64,000 nucleotides of DNA, taken from contig OX596337.1 in the NCBI GenBank assembly GCA_951394405.1, forward strand, positions 2,480,001-2,544,000, in the 5' to 3' direction. The position numbers were made by a program, and so were the translations under genes. Below, piece after piece: positions 36,114 to 47,672 of the stretch. This stretch comes from Coprinellus micaceus (Eukaryota; Basidiomycota; Agaricomycetes; Agaricales; Psathyrellaceae). The notes beneath the pieces were generated by a model that saw only the letters and a list, made by a program, of their open reading frames with translations, was not told the DNA's origin and searched no databases. The stretch's first letter is position 1. Every line of letters starts with the position of its first letter.

Positions 36114-36557
36114 ATCTCGTTTCCTTTTAACGACCTTTTCTTCTTGTCCTTTTTACCTCTTGTGCTCATATGCAACACCTTCATCCTTCTTGCTTCTGTA
36201 CCATTCGACGTTACGACCTATCACGACCATTTCTTTTTATCGGGAGCATCTGCACATTCACGACCCCTTCCTGCTCACCTCCTTGCCTTTTTTCGCTTAT
36301 TTTATTGCTTTTGACCTGGTACACGGACACTTGTATATCGGAGGATACCTATGTCACTGTATTTTTAGAACACTTGCGTTTGGAGACTGTTGTACCAGTA
36401 CAGAGCCTGCCTATGGGCAGTTTGTAATACCCCCCTTTCACTTATCCCCCCTCACGTACAGCCTTATCGTTCGCCGGACACTTGTGTAGATCGCCACTCG
36501 GAAGAATGTAGTCTACACAGCGGATATGAAAAACGACGTCATTCGTATCGAGTGCGG
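36114..36557. other. Convergent intergenic region, T/C-rich
   Basis: 444 bp between the HMG-box gene and the GNAT gene, pyrimidine-rich on the plus strand (36114-36480), as expected for a 3' UTR. No gene seen. Confidence 0.5.
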
Positions 36558-37315
36558 CTATAACGGCAAACGAAGAACCATTTTCTGATGAGGATCGCCA
36601 TCCTCGTCGAACTGTTCGCCCTGAAGAGAATAGCGGATCGCGAATCTCAGAGTCTATCTTTCCCAGGGCGGAAGGAGAGCGACTTACTTGAGGCAGATAT
36701 CCAAACCTAGACAGAAAACGAGGCCGTCGATCAGAAAACTGCATCTCTATGATCCTGGCCCGCGAACGGGCGCCTCGAGGCGACCACGTTTACTTACTTT
36801 GCATAGAAGCCTTGGACCGGAAGCTGCGAATGACAGACTATGTTTGTGAATCCGGCACCGGCGTTGTTTGTTTCGAGGGCATGTGCCTTAACCCATCCAT
36901 GTAGAGCCTCGACGAGGGTTTTACCCAAACGGTACCGCCGGTAATCTGGCAGGATGGCAAGGCGCGTGAGCTTGTAATAGTCTCCATTAGCTGACTGGAG
37001 GCATCTGATGGTTCCGATGGGCGTCAGCGACGGGGTGAGTCGAAGGAGGATATGGGTCGCAATCTCCTCGTTTCTAGAGATATGTACAATGTTAATTGCG
37101 ATCGATCCAGTGGAAGGAGGTAAGACGGACCCGTCGATCTCCGTTTCTAGAGGGAACTTCTGTTCGACATGAAAAACTTGGATACGCTAGCGATAGAGAA
37201 TCAGCAACGCTCCGACAGGCAAATGGGGGCAACAAACAATATCAAAGCACTGTTGCCTTTCTTCTGGGGTCCTGGCGATGATCACTTCGTGAGCTGGGGT
37301 GCTTATGGTGGCCAT
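36558..37315 (-). CDS. GNAT-family N-acetyltransferase (182 aa)
   Basis: Transfers an acetyl group from acetyl-CoA; substrate unknown. Exons in coding order: 37315-37238, 37186-36798, 36706-36688, 36620-36558. GNAT motif A is clear at about residues 98-118: KLTRLAILPDYRRYRLGKTL, where RRYRLGK forms the pyrophosphate-binding turn. Motif B follows with the C-terminal strand NIVCHSQLPVQGFYAKFGYL, and the end reads GEQFDEDGDPHQKMVLRLPL, a pattern common in ElaA-like and small eukaryotic GNATs. Exon 3 is only 19 nt. The first intron uses a GTTTGT donor. The start is supported by the strand EVIIARTPEERQQCFDIR, the usual first GNAT element. Confidence 0.88.
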
Positions 37316-37718
37316 TTCTAAAGAATTAAGCGCCAAAACCGAAATCGAAACCTGGAGTGTGGGAAGTATAATCACATGACTGGATGGGCGATCGTTTTGG
37401 GCTGTGGGTTCTGGGAAACTTGAATGCGGTCTGGGTTTGGCGAGGCAAGTGACGGCGAGGACCTGTTACAGCGGTTCGTCCTCTCCTCCACGGTGTCCTT
37501 GCTACAAGGTAAAGCTCTGCTCATCGTTCATGAATGTCTCGAGGCTGACTGTCCCCAGCCATTCGGTTTCATGATTGAGCCGTTGGCACATGCTGCCAAA
37601 GGTTCAGTCGGCAGGTATACGGTCGTTGCAAGCTCGACTGGGAACACGCACTTTCCGAAATCTCATTTTCTGAAGAAGGATTTCTTTACACCACTACCGC
37701 ATCCGGCATGGACAGAAG
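37316..37718. other. Intergenic, GNAT to PPR gene
   Basis: 403 bp shared by the divergent GNAT and PPR genes. A plus-strand open frame (37424-37873) overlaps it without recognisable features. Confidence 0.45.
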
Positions 37719-40700
37719 ATGCGCCTTCGAAGTCGTCAACGTCGTTCTCCATCTTACAATCACGAGAGCTCACGAAGCAGTGCCGACTATGGTCATGCCT
37801 TCCTAGCTTGCATTCCATGTGGTGTCCTAGTGCGTCCCGGTTCGAATTACTTCTCCGTTTGTATCTTAAATGAAACTCTTTCACGCCCACAGGTGGAGAA
37901 GGGCTTCGCTATCTTGAACCTATTCCAAGACCGCGTGACCGAGCGGCACATTCGCGTTCCAATGAACCTGCATCCGACTTTCTTCGTCACTTCCTTCATC
38001 ACCACCCATACTCCCCCATTGATTCCTCTGGGCAAAAACGCCATGCATCTGCAATACCCAGGAAGCCCGTTCCAGAAGCAGACGACACCACTCCTCACAC
38101 CCACTCGAAAACAGTGCCCAAGCGACCACGGGGATCGTCGTCCCGAAGGGAGATGGCCGATCCACGCGGGTGGCCCACGAAACCGGAGCCTACGCCTCAA
38201 TCAACCTCCCCGGGCAGCGCTTCGCGTGGCCAGCACAAAACCAACTTCTCCAAGTACTCTCCTGTAGCCGCCAAGTTCCTGGAGTACGCCCAGAACGAGA
38301 CGCTCATTCGCCAGAACCCGCAACAGGCCCATGATGCGTGCGCCGCTCTCCTTTCGAGGACCTCGATTGAACTGGACGCAAATTCCTGCTTTCCGTTCGC
38401 CCAGGGCATGCTGCGTGCTATTGTTAATCATTGCGCCCGAATACCAGATTGGTCGCCGCAGCAGTGGATCACACAAGTGGAAGAGCTGCTCGAAGTATCC
38501 AAGGCGACTCTCACCTTTACTACTCCTACTTATGGCGTATGGGAGGATACTTTGAAGGCGCACATATCCGCCTTGAACGGGGATATCGAGCGTGCTGACG
38601 CTCTTCTTCGTGATCGAGAGTGGTGCTCGAAGCACAAGCGTCAAACAATCGAGATGATGAATACTGTCATCGTTTCGTTGTGTCGATTTCGACCCCCCAA
38701 CGAGGTTTTCAAATACTTGGAGGACGGTATCGATGAGCTCCCCGCCCTCCATCTCTCCCTTTCCTGGCAAGCACCAGCGATGAAAGCCCTGTCAGACCTA
38801 TTCCGCAACGACACCTCGTTATTTCACCTCATCCCGGGAATAACCTCCAGCTTCCATCCTGCCGTCTTTCTAGCCAGGAAGTTTCTTCTCGGTCGTCGTG
38901 ACTCCTCCAAGCCCATTCCTCAAACCTGGGCCAAAGAAACCATCGAGGCTTTCTTGATGAAACCCGAGCTGGTACGAGCACGCGAAATACAAGGCATATA
39001 CGGCACCGACGATCTGGCCCATCGATCGTTCATGGAGCAGAATGCAGGCCCCGTCAAGGAGGAAGATCGGGCGACTCAAATCAACGTCCTCGAGGAGCTT
39101 CTGGGCCTCTACCCAGACGTCGACGCGTTCTCCTATTCCAGCAACCTCTTCCTGGCTTCTGCTAGGGGAGATGTGAAGACTGCTGAAAGTTGCTTCGCCC
39201 GCTATTCACAGCGAGCTGCTCCAACGCACCGCGAGGTTCAATCCCTTCTCATGGCCTACGCCAATGTCGGCAATCTCCTAGGCTTGAAGAATGCTTTCGA
39301 GCAACTCTTCCCCCGATCCCTGGAAGGCCTCACTGTCAACTACTTCCGTCCAGCATTCTACGCCCTCTCTCTCTCTCCCGTACCTCAACCCAAAGCCGTG
39401 AAATACTGGAAGGAAAGGATGCGTCGAGCACACTTGGTGCCAGATTCCGGAGTCTACGCTCTCATCCTTCAATACTACGCGAACCACGGTGACAGAAATT
39501 CTCTCACAATCACCTTCCGGGAGATTCGGCGGAACGGGGTCCCTGTCAACAAATTCGTCTACCACAACATGATGACGTTCTTTGCACGACGCGGAGAGGT
39601 AGAGCCCGTTGAGATTTTGTTCGAATGCGCCAAGCTCGACGGGGTCACCCCCGATCTACCATTCTACGCCAATCTCATGAATGCACACGTAGAAGCGGGA
39701 CGCTGGCCTGGGCTCACAACGATCTACCAGTTCTTGAAAACCGCGGAGGTTGAGGGAGGGAGAACGATCGTCATCGAAAACATCCTCATGAAGGCTTCTC
39801 ATCTCCTCGGCGTTCCATTCAGCGTGTTGGAGAAGCACCTATCCTCCCTGGAAGACCTTGGCGTAACTCCCGACGCCCATTCCTATACCACGCTCATTCG
39901 TGCCGTCTGCGACGTAGGAGATGCAGAAGCTGCCGAGAAGTTGTATTGGGAGATGGCTGATCGTGGCGCAGTGGAGCCCGGCTTCCTCAGCACCCCGCAC
40001 GTATTCCATCTCCTCATATCTGCATACCTCCATCGAGGCGATGTTTCGAAGGTTTTGTTCTTCTGTCAGGAGATGGAAGACCGGGGCATTGAACCAACGG
40101 CGGCGACGATCAGTAAACTCCTTATAGGCGTCGATCAACTGCCTGCCGCCAAAGCAGGGCTTCTTGAATCTACCTTGACGAAGATGGTCGCCACTTTGCG
40201 AGCCAGCAACATGGCGAAAGGGGTCAATGGCCTTGCGGTAGGCGCCGCGTTAGAGCACATCTACTACCCAGCGATGCGAGCAGCAAAAGGACACGGCGGA
40301 TCCAAGTTGGTCAAACGAATTTATGAACAGGTCGTTGCGCTCGGACACAAACCGTCGTTGGCCATGAAGATAGCTCTGTTGGAAAATTTCTCCCGACGCG
40401 GCAAGGTGGAACATGTCGAGCGGCTATGGGCGAACATTTTCCGAGAAGCCTGTAGAGCGAGGAAGGGGTCTACCCAGTTCGGCTTCGCAGTGGGGGCCAA
40501 GGCGGGTCAGGCGATTCGGATGCGCTTCCTGTCGCACCGCCTATGTCTTCCCTTCAATCATTACATCAATACCCTCTCGCGTGCAGGCCTCCACGAAAAA
40601 ATCCGACCCGCCGTTGATCTTTACACACAGCGCCGCTTTGCTCTTAGCCCACGCAACTACAACACACTCATCCTTGCCTACCTTCGTGCAGGGGATCCCC

Positions 40701-41257
40701 AAAGAGCATTTCACCTCTACGACCAGCTCCTCTGGAAGGTGCGCAAGCTCAATCGGGGTCGGCAACCTCGGCTCTCGCATGTACCCCCTTCACGCAGCGC
40801 TGCTGGCCGTGCCCGACGAGCGCGGTTTATCGCTCCCCAACTGCTCGATGTACCCTTGAAGTATCCCACCGCCCAGGAACCGAACATCTCTCCCCTCGTT
40901 CAGCTCATTAACACCGGGCCTCAGCGCCGATATTGGCGAATTTCCTGGCCTGTGAAGAGGACACTCGAGCGCCTTGTGCTTACACTGAAGGAGGGCTACC
41001 CTATTGTCCCTCTATCGGGTCGGCTTTCTCTAGCGCCTAAGTTCCGCCAGAGGAACTTGGCCACGGACAGTCTTGATCTCAAGGCAGCAAACGTGCAGCT
41101 GAAGTGTTTGAAGCAGTTTTCACGCGCCTGGAAAACAACCCAGACGGAGCGAAAGAGACGGGACGAGAATCGAGAAACAGAGACTGGAGCAAGGGAAGAG
41201 GCGATGCCACGGAGGGGAGGCGAAGCGACGGCTTTGGAAGAGAGCCTAGAAACATAG
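37719..41257 (+). CDS. Long pentatricopeptide-repeat (PPR) protein, probably mitochondrial
   Basis: PPR proteins bind specific organellar RNAs and act in their processing or translation. The main exon runs to 41257. Its frame stays open upstream of the first in-frame ATG at 38153 as far as 37893, where a CCACAG acceptor can join it to 37719-37821 (intron 37822-37892), giving an ATG at 37719 and 1155 aa; translation from 38153 would give 1034 aa. PPR-like helical pairs are visible through the middle and C-terminal half, for example YALILQYYANHGDRNSLTIT, FVYHNMMTFFARRGEVEPVE, SYTTLIRAVCDVGDAEAAEK and YNTLILAYLRAGDPQRAFHL. The extended N-terminus is Arg-rich, as expected for mitochondrial import. 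The C-terminal tail is charged and may be disordered. Target RNA is unknown. Confidence 0.82.
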
Positions 41258-41343
41258 ATTCCCTGCATAATCTAGCGAGAGGACAGAAGATAGCCAATGC
41301 ACACGGCACAAAGTCTCATGGGAATGCACAAAGGCAAAAACGA

Positions 41344-43192
41344 CTAGGAGTCGTCTGAATCTTCATCCGACCCAGAACCGTCGCCACGTCTTCTACGTTT
41401 GCTGCCCGTCCCATGACGGTTCCGCTTTGGGAGTAAGCGGATTAGCGCAGCGGTTCAAGAGGAGAAAGGAGACTCACTAGGGGAAGTTTCTGGCCTTGAT
41501 TCCCGAACGCAATCGATAATGCAGTGGTATCTAGAGGGGCAGTGTCAGGAGACCGGAACGGTGGAAGCCAGGAGACGTACCCGGCACGCCAGGGAACCTC
41601 TTCGCCGAGTACACAGTAAAGCTATCGGTGAAGGTCTGGGCCAAGACAGGGGATACGTTGTTGTGGACTCGAATCGCTCCTGATTCGGGAGCGGGCGACC
41701 TGGGTTGTGTGTTTTAGATACAATCTCTTGTTTAGATAGGCGGGCAAAGTTTCATCTTACGCTCCGACATTCATCAACCGCATGCGCAATCGGAAGGTGC
41801 CTGGAATACCATTTTCTCAACACAATGAACACACGAGACAAGGCTTCGAACTGTGAACAAACCTTCCGTGCGTACGGACAAATCCTGGAACAAGAAAAAA
41901 ATACCTTCCTTTCTATGCTCGTCCAACAATCGACACGCGTTTGCGGATAGTGGTCCGACAAGAGTCCTTGTGTAGTTGGCGGGCTGTCGTAATGCATTTT
42001 GAGATGTTGTCTCGGGTGCATCTTGTGCGTACGGGGAAGCATTTGAGTAGGAAGCTGGGTATGTGTTTGCGCTATAATTGGATGGTTCTGGACCGCCATT
42101 ACCGCCTGCTAATGCTAGAAATATGCGAAGAAGACAAACCGGAGTTCTCACGACTGTCCGCCGGCCCTGAGGAACTTCGCAGGGCTGGGTCGATGGCTTT
42201 GAGGTGAGGTCATGAGTTGATGTTTCGGTCTGAGAAGAGGATCTCCGCACCATATGAACCAGTGTCCTGGCTGCTTGCGGAAGGCCAAGACTCAGTATTG
42301 GATGCAGGAGGGTTGCGGCCGAAGGAACTTATAGAAGGCAGAACGGTAGGAGGATAAGAAGCAGTACGCTCTATCGGCGCGGGCGGAGGATATCCCCAAG
42401 TCGGCACGACCTCTGATGGGCCGTCTTGAGTATAAGGATTGGGTCCCTCTTGCGTGGGCGCTTGAGGAGTGTAGTAGCCCTGGCCCGAGTTTGGAGTCTG
42501 TGAGACGATATAATTAAGCCGATCGGTGTAGAAACAGTTCCCAGAGTGAAGAAACTCTCACCTGAGCAGGGGTGGGTGTAGACGAACCAGCAGGTGTCTT
42601 CGTACCCGACTTCTGCTGGGAAGTACTTGTGTTGCGCCGCCGGGGCGGCTTACTGGGCGGGTTTGGTGGAACGTATCTCTCTGCAGTCGAGGGGTGTAAA
42701 ACCAAGTTCATTTCTTGCTTTCCATCTGCGGACCAGAGATCGACCGTGACCAGGAAGAAGGAGACATCGACATCACTGCAGTTTAAACTCTAGTTCAGAA
42801 GCCAGGATAGCGGCGCACAGAGGGTTCAATGCTTACTCGACGTCAACTACCGTATTATCTTCACGCCTTACAATCATCTTGGCAACCGCCGCTGGTGCCA
42901 GAGGTCTTCGATCCTGTGGATTAAAAGTAAGCTCAGCGAGATCCCAGAGCTGGGGCGGGCTGAGCGCGACGTACTTTATCTCCGAAGCCGCACATTCGAG
43001 CACGGAGAGGATTCTGCACGATTTCTAATGAATAGTGCCTGAGTGCACCGTTAGCCTCCCCTCTTCTCAATGTGGTTACTATGCACACCTTCGGCCAGAC
43101 CATTGACCCCAGATTTCGGGACCGTCAGTACTTGGGGGAGGTGGCACGGAACTTCGAGATTGGGGGCGAGGCGGTCTCGTGTGTTGTATCAT
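41344..43192 (-). CDS. velB: Velvet-domain regulator, VelB type
   Basis: Velvet proteins bind DNA through a Rel-like fold and pair with other velvet proteins (VeA, VosA) to control development and secondary metabolism. Exons in coding order: 43192-43089, 43038-42975, 42913-42837, 42775-42562, 42497-42251, 42105-41863, 41800-41761, 41699-41581, 41530-41478, 41424-41344 (413 aa). The velvet domain starts HYSLEIVQNPLRARMCGFGD, continues DRRPLAPAAVAKMIV and VSFFLVTVDLWS, is interrupted by a long Pro/Ser/Thr-rich insertion, and resumes at YTRTLVGPLSANACRLLDEH, FFLFQDLSVRTEGTFRLRMR and SAKRFPGVPDTT. The split domain is the VelB layout. It ends in a basic stretch SKRRRRGDG (likely nuclear signal). 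The intron inside the insertion (42106-42250, 145 nt) is uncertain. The frame is open upstream of 43192 as far as 43645, so a longer N-terminus cannot be excluded. Confidence 0.88.
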
Positions 43193-43896
43193 AGTGTTCA
43201 GAAGTTTTAAAGTGGCGTTCCTTAAGAAGAAGAGAGGGTAGTACGGGGATTGTCCGTTTGAGTTCCACGAATTAGGGCGAGATTCGCTGGCCAGGGGAGA
43301 AAGTTGCGAGGGCCAACGCCGAAGATTGTAGCCCTCCGCGGTCACTACGAAGTCTGTAGAGAGTGTGGGCAGTGAGAGATATGTCGTGGTCGTTGTGGAA
43401 TAACAAGAGATGTGATGTGAACAGTGAAGCCAACGTAGGATCCAGAGTAGTGGAACGCCCAAGAACTCGGTAAAGCGTCCATCTGTGCGCCTCCATGTAA
43501 ACTCAAGGTGATTCTGGGCAAGAGTTAATGTATATACAGCCATATTCACGCGTCCTCTAGGCGAGGTCTTCACTTCACAATCGATGATCTGTTTGGAAAA
43601 GCCAAGGGAGAGAGATCTGGAAGCTATCTGATAAGATCGTGGCACTAGGAGGCCTCCTCGTCGGTGCCCCTCACTCTAGGTCGTGTATTGAATTTTGAAA
43701 TGAGATACATGGTCTCCCCAGCCTTGGAACGGGAAAAGGCGGAGATTGTGGCCCCCTTTAGACGCCGGGGGGCTCGGGAACAGGACAGCATGGGGAGCAC
43801 GTGGCAAGAAGCGGGCGAGAGGCGGGAGTGCGCCCATAAATACGTCTTCACCGAGGACCACCAACCTGATTAAACACATCTCAGCCGCTATCCCAT
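43193..43896. other. Divergent intergenic region, velvet gene to Arf GAP
   Basis: 704 bp shared upstream region. The minus-strand velvet frame stays open through 43193-43645 without a stop, but no family similarity is seen there, so I treat it as leader. A CCCATAAATA sequence at 43832-43841 could serve the Arf GAP gene as a TATA-like element. Confidence 0.45.
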
Positions 43897-45371
43897 ATGA
43901 CGGATCAGGCGCAGGCTCGGAAACTACTCTCTGAGCTATCTAAACGAGAGGACCTCAGCAACAAAGTCTGCGCTGATTGCCAGAATCCCAATCCTCAATG
44001 GGCATCGTTGAGGTCAGTTCATCCATCTCCCTTGCGCGCAGCCTTCCAGAATTCTCATCCCGCTTTAGTTTCGCGATCTTTATTTGTCTGCAATGCGCTG
44101 GTACACATCGAAGCTTTGGAGTTCATATCAGGCTAGCACGGCTCCCAGAGAAAATGCAGCATTGAACCTCACACCACCCTCAATCTAGCTTCGTGCGCTC
44201 GATCTCCATGGACACTTGGCAGGAGGAACAGTTAAAAAGGATGCAGGTGAGGTATGCAGTTCTCGCCTCCCCGTGCTTCGAAATTGATCTTGTGCAGTTG
44301 GGAGGAAACAAGCCTTTCAAGGATTTCGTTGCATCTTATGCCCCAGCCGAGCAAGGGGGCTACAAGGCAGATGCGAGCTCATACGACCGATATCATAGCT
44401 GGGCCGCCGCTCAATATAAAGAGAAGGTGAGTTTCCGAATATATCGATATGGAACGTTCCTCATATTGGAACATTAGCTGGATGCTGCGCTCGCTGGGAA
44501 GGACTGGTCGCCGTCCACGCCGCCTGTAGGGTTCGGCAACACCAGCCGATCTGCTTCTCCAGGACCTGCCGCCGCCCACGGATTGAGAAAATCTCGAGCT
44601 GGCGCACGCTCAACACCCAACCGAAGCGACTCAAATTCCCCTTCGATCAGGAGTGGATCTGGTACCGGCACGCCCAGCCTTGGAAACGATCAGAAGAGTC
44701 TGAACGAGAACTACTTCGCTAGCCTGGGGAAGGCCAACGAGAACAGGCCAGACCACCTTCCTCCATCGCAAGGTGGTCGTTACACCGGCTTCGGAAGCAC
44801 GCCTACCCCTCCTCCCAATCAGAACCCATTGTCTTCCGCCAACGCCCCCACCTTCTCTGAGCTTCAGGAGAACCCAACTGCGGCGTTCAGCAAGGGATGG
44901 TCTCTCTTCACGGCAGCCGTCGCAGGAGCGACGAGGGCTGTGTCGGAAAACGTCATCCAACCCGGGGTGGAGAAGGTCACGGATCCCAATTTCCAAGCAT
45001 CGGTTAAAGGGTATATGTCGGAGGCGCAGAAGAAAGCTGCTTCCGTTGGGAGCTCGGCGAACGATTGGTCAAGGTCTCAGTTCGGTGTGGACGTAGCGGA
45101 CACTGTTGGTGTAGTCAAGGATCGCGTCATGGGAGGCCCGTCGAGGTCGGGGTATGGGCATGTTTCGTTGGCCAGCCCAAATGACTACCAAGAATCCTCC
45201 AGCCTATACTCCCCGGACGACACGGACACTTTTTTCTCAGAATATGAGAGAGGTGGGATTGCCCCGACGAACGCTGGAATCTCTTCAGGAGCTTTGAACT
45301 CCACTGCCCAGCCGGCAATGCAGGCCAAGGCGAAGAAGGAGGATGACTGGGACGATTGGAAGGATTTCTAG
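43897..45371 (+). CDS. GCS1: Arf GTPase-activating protein, Gcs1/ARFGAP1 type
   Basis: Stimulates GTP hydrolysis by Arf at the Golgi and controls COPI coat release. Exons: 43897-44012, 44069-44131, 44189-44246, 44298-44426, 44478-45371 (419 aa). The zinc finger is complete: Cys25, Cys28, Cys45 and Cys48 (CX2CX16CX2C), followed by AGTHRSFGVHISFVRSISMD with the arginine finger. GGNKPFKDFVASYAP continues the catalytic domain. The remainder is Ser/Gly/Pro-rich with amphipathic stretches that resemble ALPS lipid-packing motifs (AFSKGWSLFTAAVAGATRAV). The C-terminus DDWDDWKDF is the coatomer-binding tryptophan motif. The intron at 44132-44188 begins with GC instead of GT. Confidence 0.94.
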
Positions 45372-45739
45372 AGATATCGTTTCGCATTCGGCCCCGTTCG
45401 ATAGGGGGTATATCGTTTATCATCCTGCATGTAGCATCTAATCTCGCTCAAACGCCTGCATCGTGTAACCCACGTTCATGGTCCTCCAAGCTCAAACAGG
45501 GGTAAACAGCAGTGATCATGCACGTTTTCGGGCCTGCATTCCCAATGACCCTCTCGTGGGGTTGCGCTGTGCTAAATTTTCCCTATGGAGCCTATATCAT
45601 ACAGACTCGGTCTTCTGGCCTCATGCTTGGATGTCTTTAAAGGTGGGGCGAAGCTGTGAAGTCGACCCTGATAACGGTCAGCCGCCCGTATCCAAGTTCC
45701 CTCTCCAGCAACTCGCGCCGCGCGGTGAGTCGGCTCTCT
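45372..45739. other. Intergenic, Arf GAP to phosphatase
   Basis: 368 bp; 3' UTR and promoter. Nothing else recognised. Confidence 0.5.
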
Positions 45740-47672
45740 ATGGCGACGAGAACCCACCGGATTATGCGTCCGACTCACGAGGCGACGCCCTTGCTCCCGT
45801 CGACCAGCAAGGAGGTTGCTCCCGAAGAAGCACGGAGAACATATGGTGCGGCGGGAGCACGCGAACGTTTGGAAGGACTGTGGACATCGAGGCCCTGGAG
45901 ATGGGCGGAAAGGTATATTTAGGCTACTGGCTCTCCGATCCTCCTCACTGATTTCTTTGTAGCCCGTCCTTCCTTCCAGGCCGCGCGCTTTTGACGACAA
46001 TGGCCATCGTTTCCCTTGTCCTCGTTTTCGTCCTCACGACGTACACGCGACTGTACGTTGCAGGGAGCTCACCAGACCTGGCTGGAAAACGCACGATCCC
46101 TGCGCCGACCGAAATCCAGAGCCTGTGGGGCGCATATACGCCGTACTTTCCAGTTAGCCTCTACGAGTCTCCCCCTCACAAATGCAAGATAAATCAGGTA
46201 AGTGTGCATCATCACAGCATTTCGGCTGTCACAACGGACTCAAACTGCGCTTCCTCGGCACCCCTTCAGGTCAACATCGTAGGTTAATCCGTGGCTGTCT
46301 ACAGCTACCCGGCGCTAAATGGCTTGGTAGATTCAGCGACATGGTGCACGATTCCCTACGTCCGGTGCTACGGATAGGATACGCAAGGCTCTGAAGAAGA
46401 TTCAGTCCGCTTCGGAAGTCAGCGACGATAAACTGCTGTTTGTGAAGGACTACCAGTATACCCTTGGTGTTGCGGATTTGCTCCCGTTCGGTGCATACCA
46501 GTACGATCGGTCTCGCATTTCATATTCGCCCCGGACCTAATAGCTTTCAACAGATCGGCAGAGTCTGGGGCCATTGTCTACGACCGTTACAGGAAACTTG
46601 TTTCGAAGGGCAATCTACCATTTGTCAGAGCGTCTGGGTCGGATCGTGTCATCGACTCTGCGACCAACTGGACCGCGGGGTTTGCGGCTGCCAGTAGCAA
46701 TATCTACCAACCCAAACTCTCCGTGATCTTGAACGAGAACGTAAGCGCCCATTGACCACAGTCAGCGTGTACCATAGCTAACCGCCCGGTGTTAGCTGAA
46801 TGATACATTGGAGGATGCCATGTGCCCCAACGCAGGAGAACCAGACGAGCAAGTCGAGGTCTGGACAAACATCTTCGCGACGCCTATCGCGAACCGGCTG
46901 AACTCCTTGGCATCAGGTGCCAACCTGCTCCCTGCCGACATCGTTTCGCTCATGTCCCTATGTGCCTTCGAATCCATTGCTCTCGAAAAGATGAGCTCGT
47001 GGTGTGAGGTCTTCACTGGGAAGGAGTTTGTTCAGTACGAGTACTATAGTGATGTTGAGAAGTATTACAACCGAGGGTACGCCTGGAAACCGTCACGACC
47101 CATGCCCCGCACTTACTTCTCTTGTCAGATATGGTCAGCCTCTTGGCCCAGTGCAAGGAGTTGGGTACATCAACGAGCTCCTGGCACGATTAACGGGACA
47201 GCCAGTGCATGACCATACCCAGACCAACCATACCCTGACCTCTTCGCCCCTCACGTTCCCCTTGGATCGCAGAATATATGCCGACTTCTCGCACGATAAC
47301 CTCATGATCGCGGTGTACTCCGCCATGGGACTGTTCAGGCAGAATAGCCACCTCGATCCCACCAAACCCGACCCCAAGAACACCTGGACTACCAGCAAGC
47401 TCACTCCTTTCAGTGGAAGACTCGTCATCGAGCGCTTGCAGTGCAGCGGACAGCCTTCTCAGCGGCGGAAGCTCGCGAACCGGGAAGAGATTGAGGCTCA
47501 GGTGCGCAAGGAGATGTTCGTGCGGGTTCTGGTGAATGATGCGGTTCAGCCGCTGAACTTCTGTGGCGCGGACATCCAGGGGCTTTGCACCCTAGATGCA
47601 TTCGTGGAGAGCCAGGCTTATGCAAGGCATGACGGAGACGGAGATTTCGAAAAGTGTTACGAAGGGCTGTAG
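45740..47672 (+). CDS. Histidine acid phosphatase, phytase/MINPP-like, with N-terminal membrane anchor
   Basis: Branch-2 histidine phosphatase, expected to release phosphate from phytate or other phosphomonoesters. Exons: 45740-45912, 45963-46197, 46270-46278, 46331-46500, 46554-46740, 46796-47076, 47129-47672 (532 aa). The catalytic RHGARFP begins at Arg142, with the nucleophile His143, and the proton donor pair is His407-Asp408 in ADFSHDNLM. PYFPVSLYESPPHKCKINQ before the active site and several Cys pairs fit secreted phytases. Unlike those, the protein has about 65 residues before a single hydrophobic helix (TTMAIVSLVLVFVLTTY, about 70-87), predicting a type II membrane protein with the enzyme in the lumen or outside. 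Exon 3 codes only Val-Asn-Ile. Confidence 0.9.
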
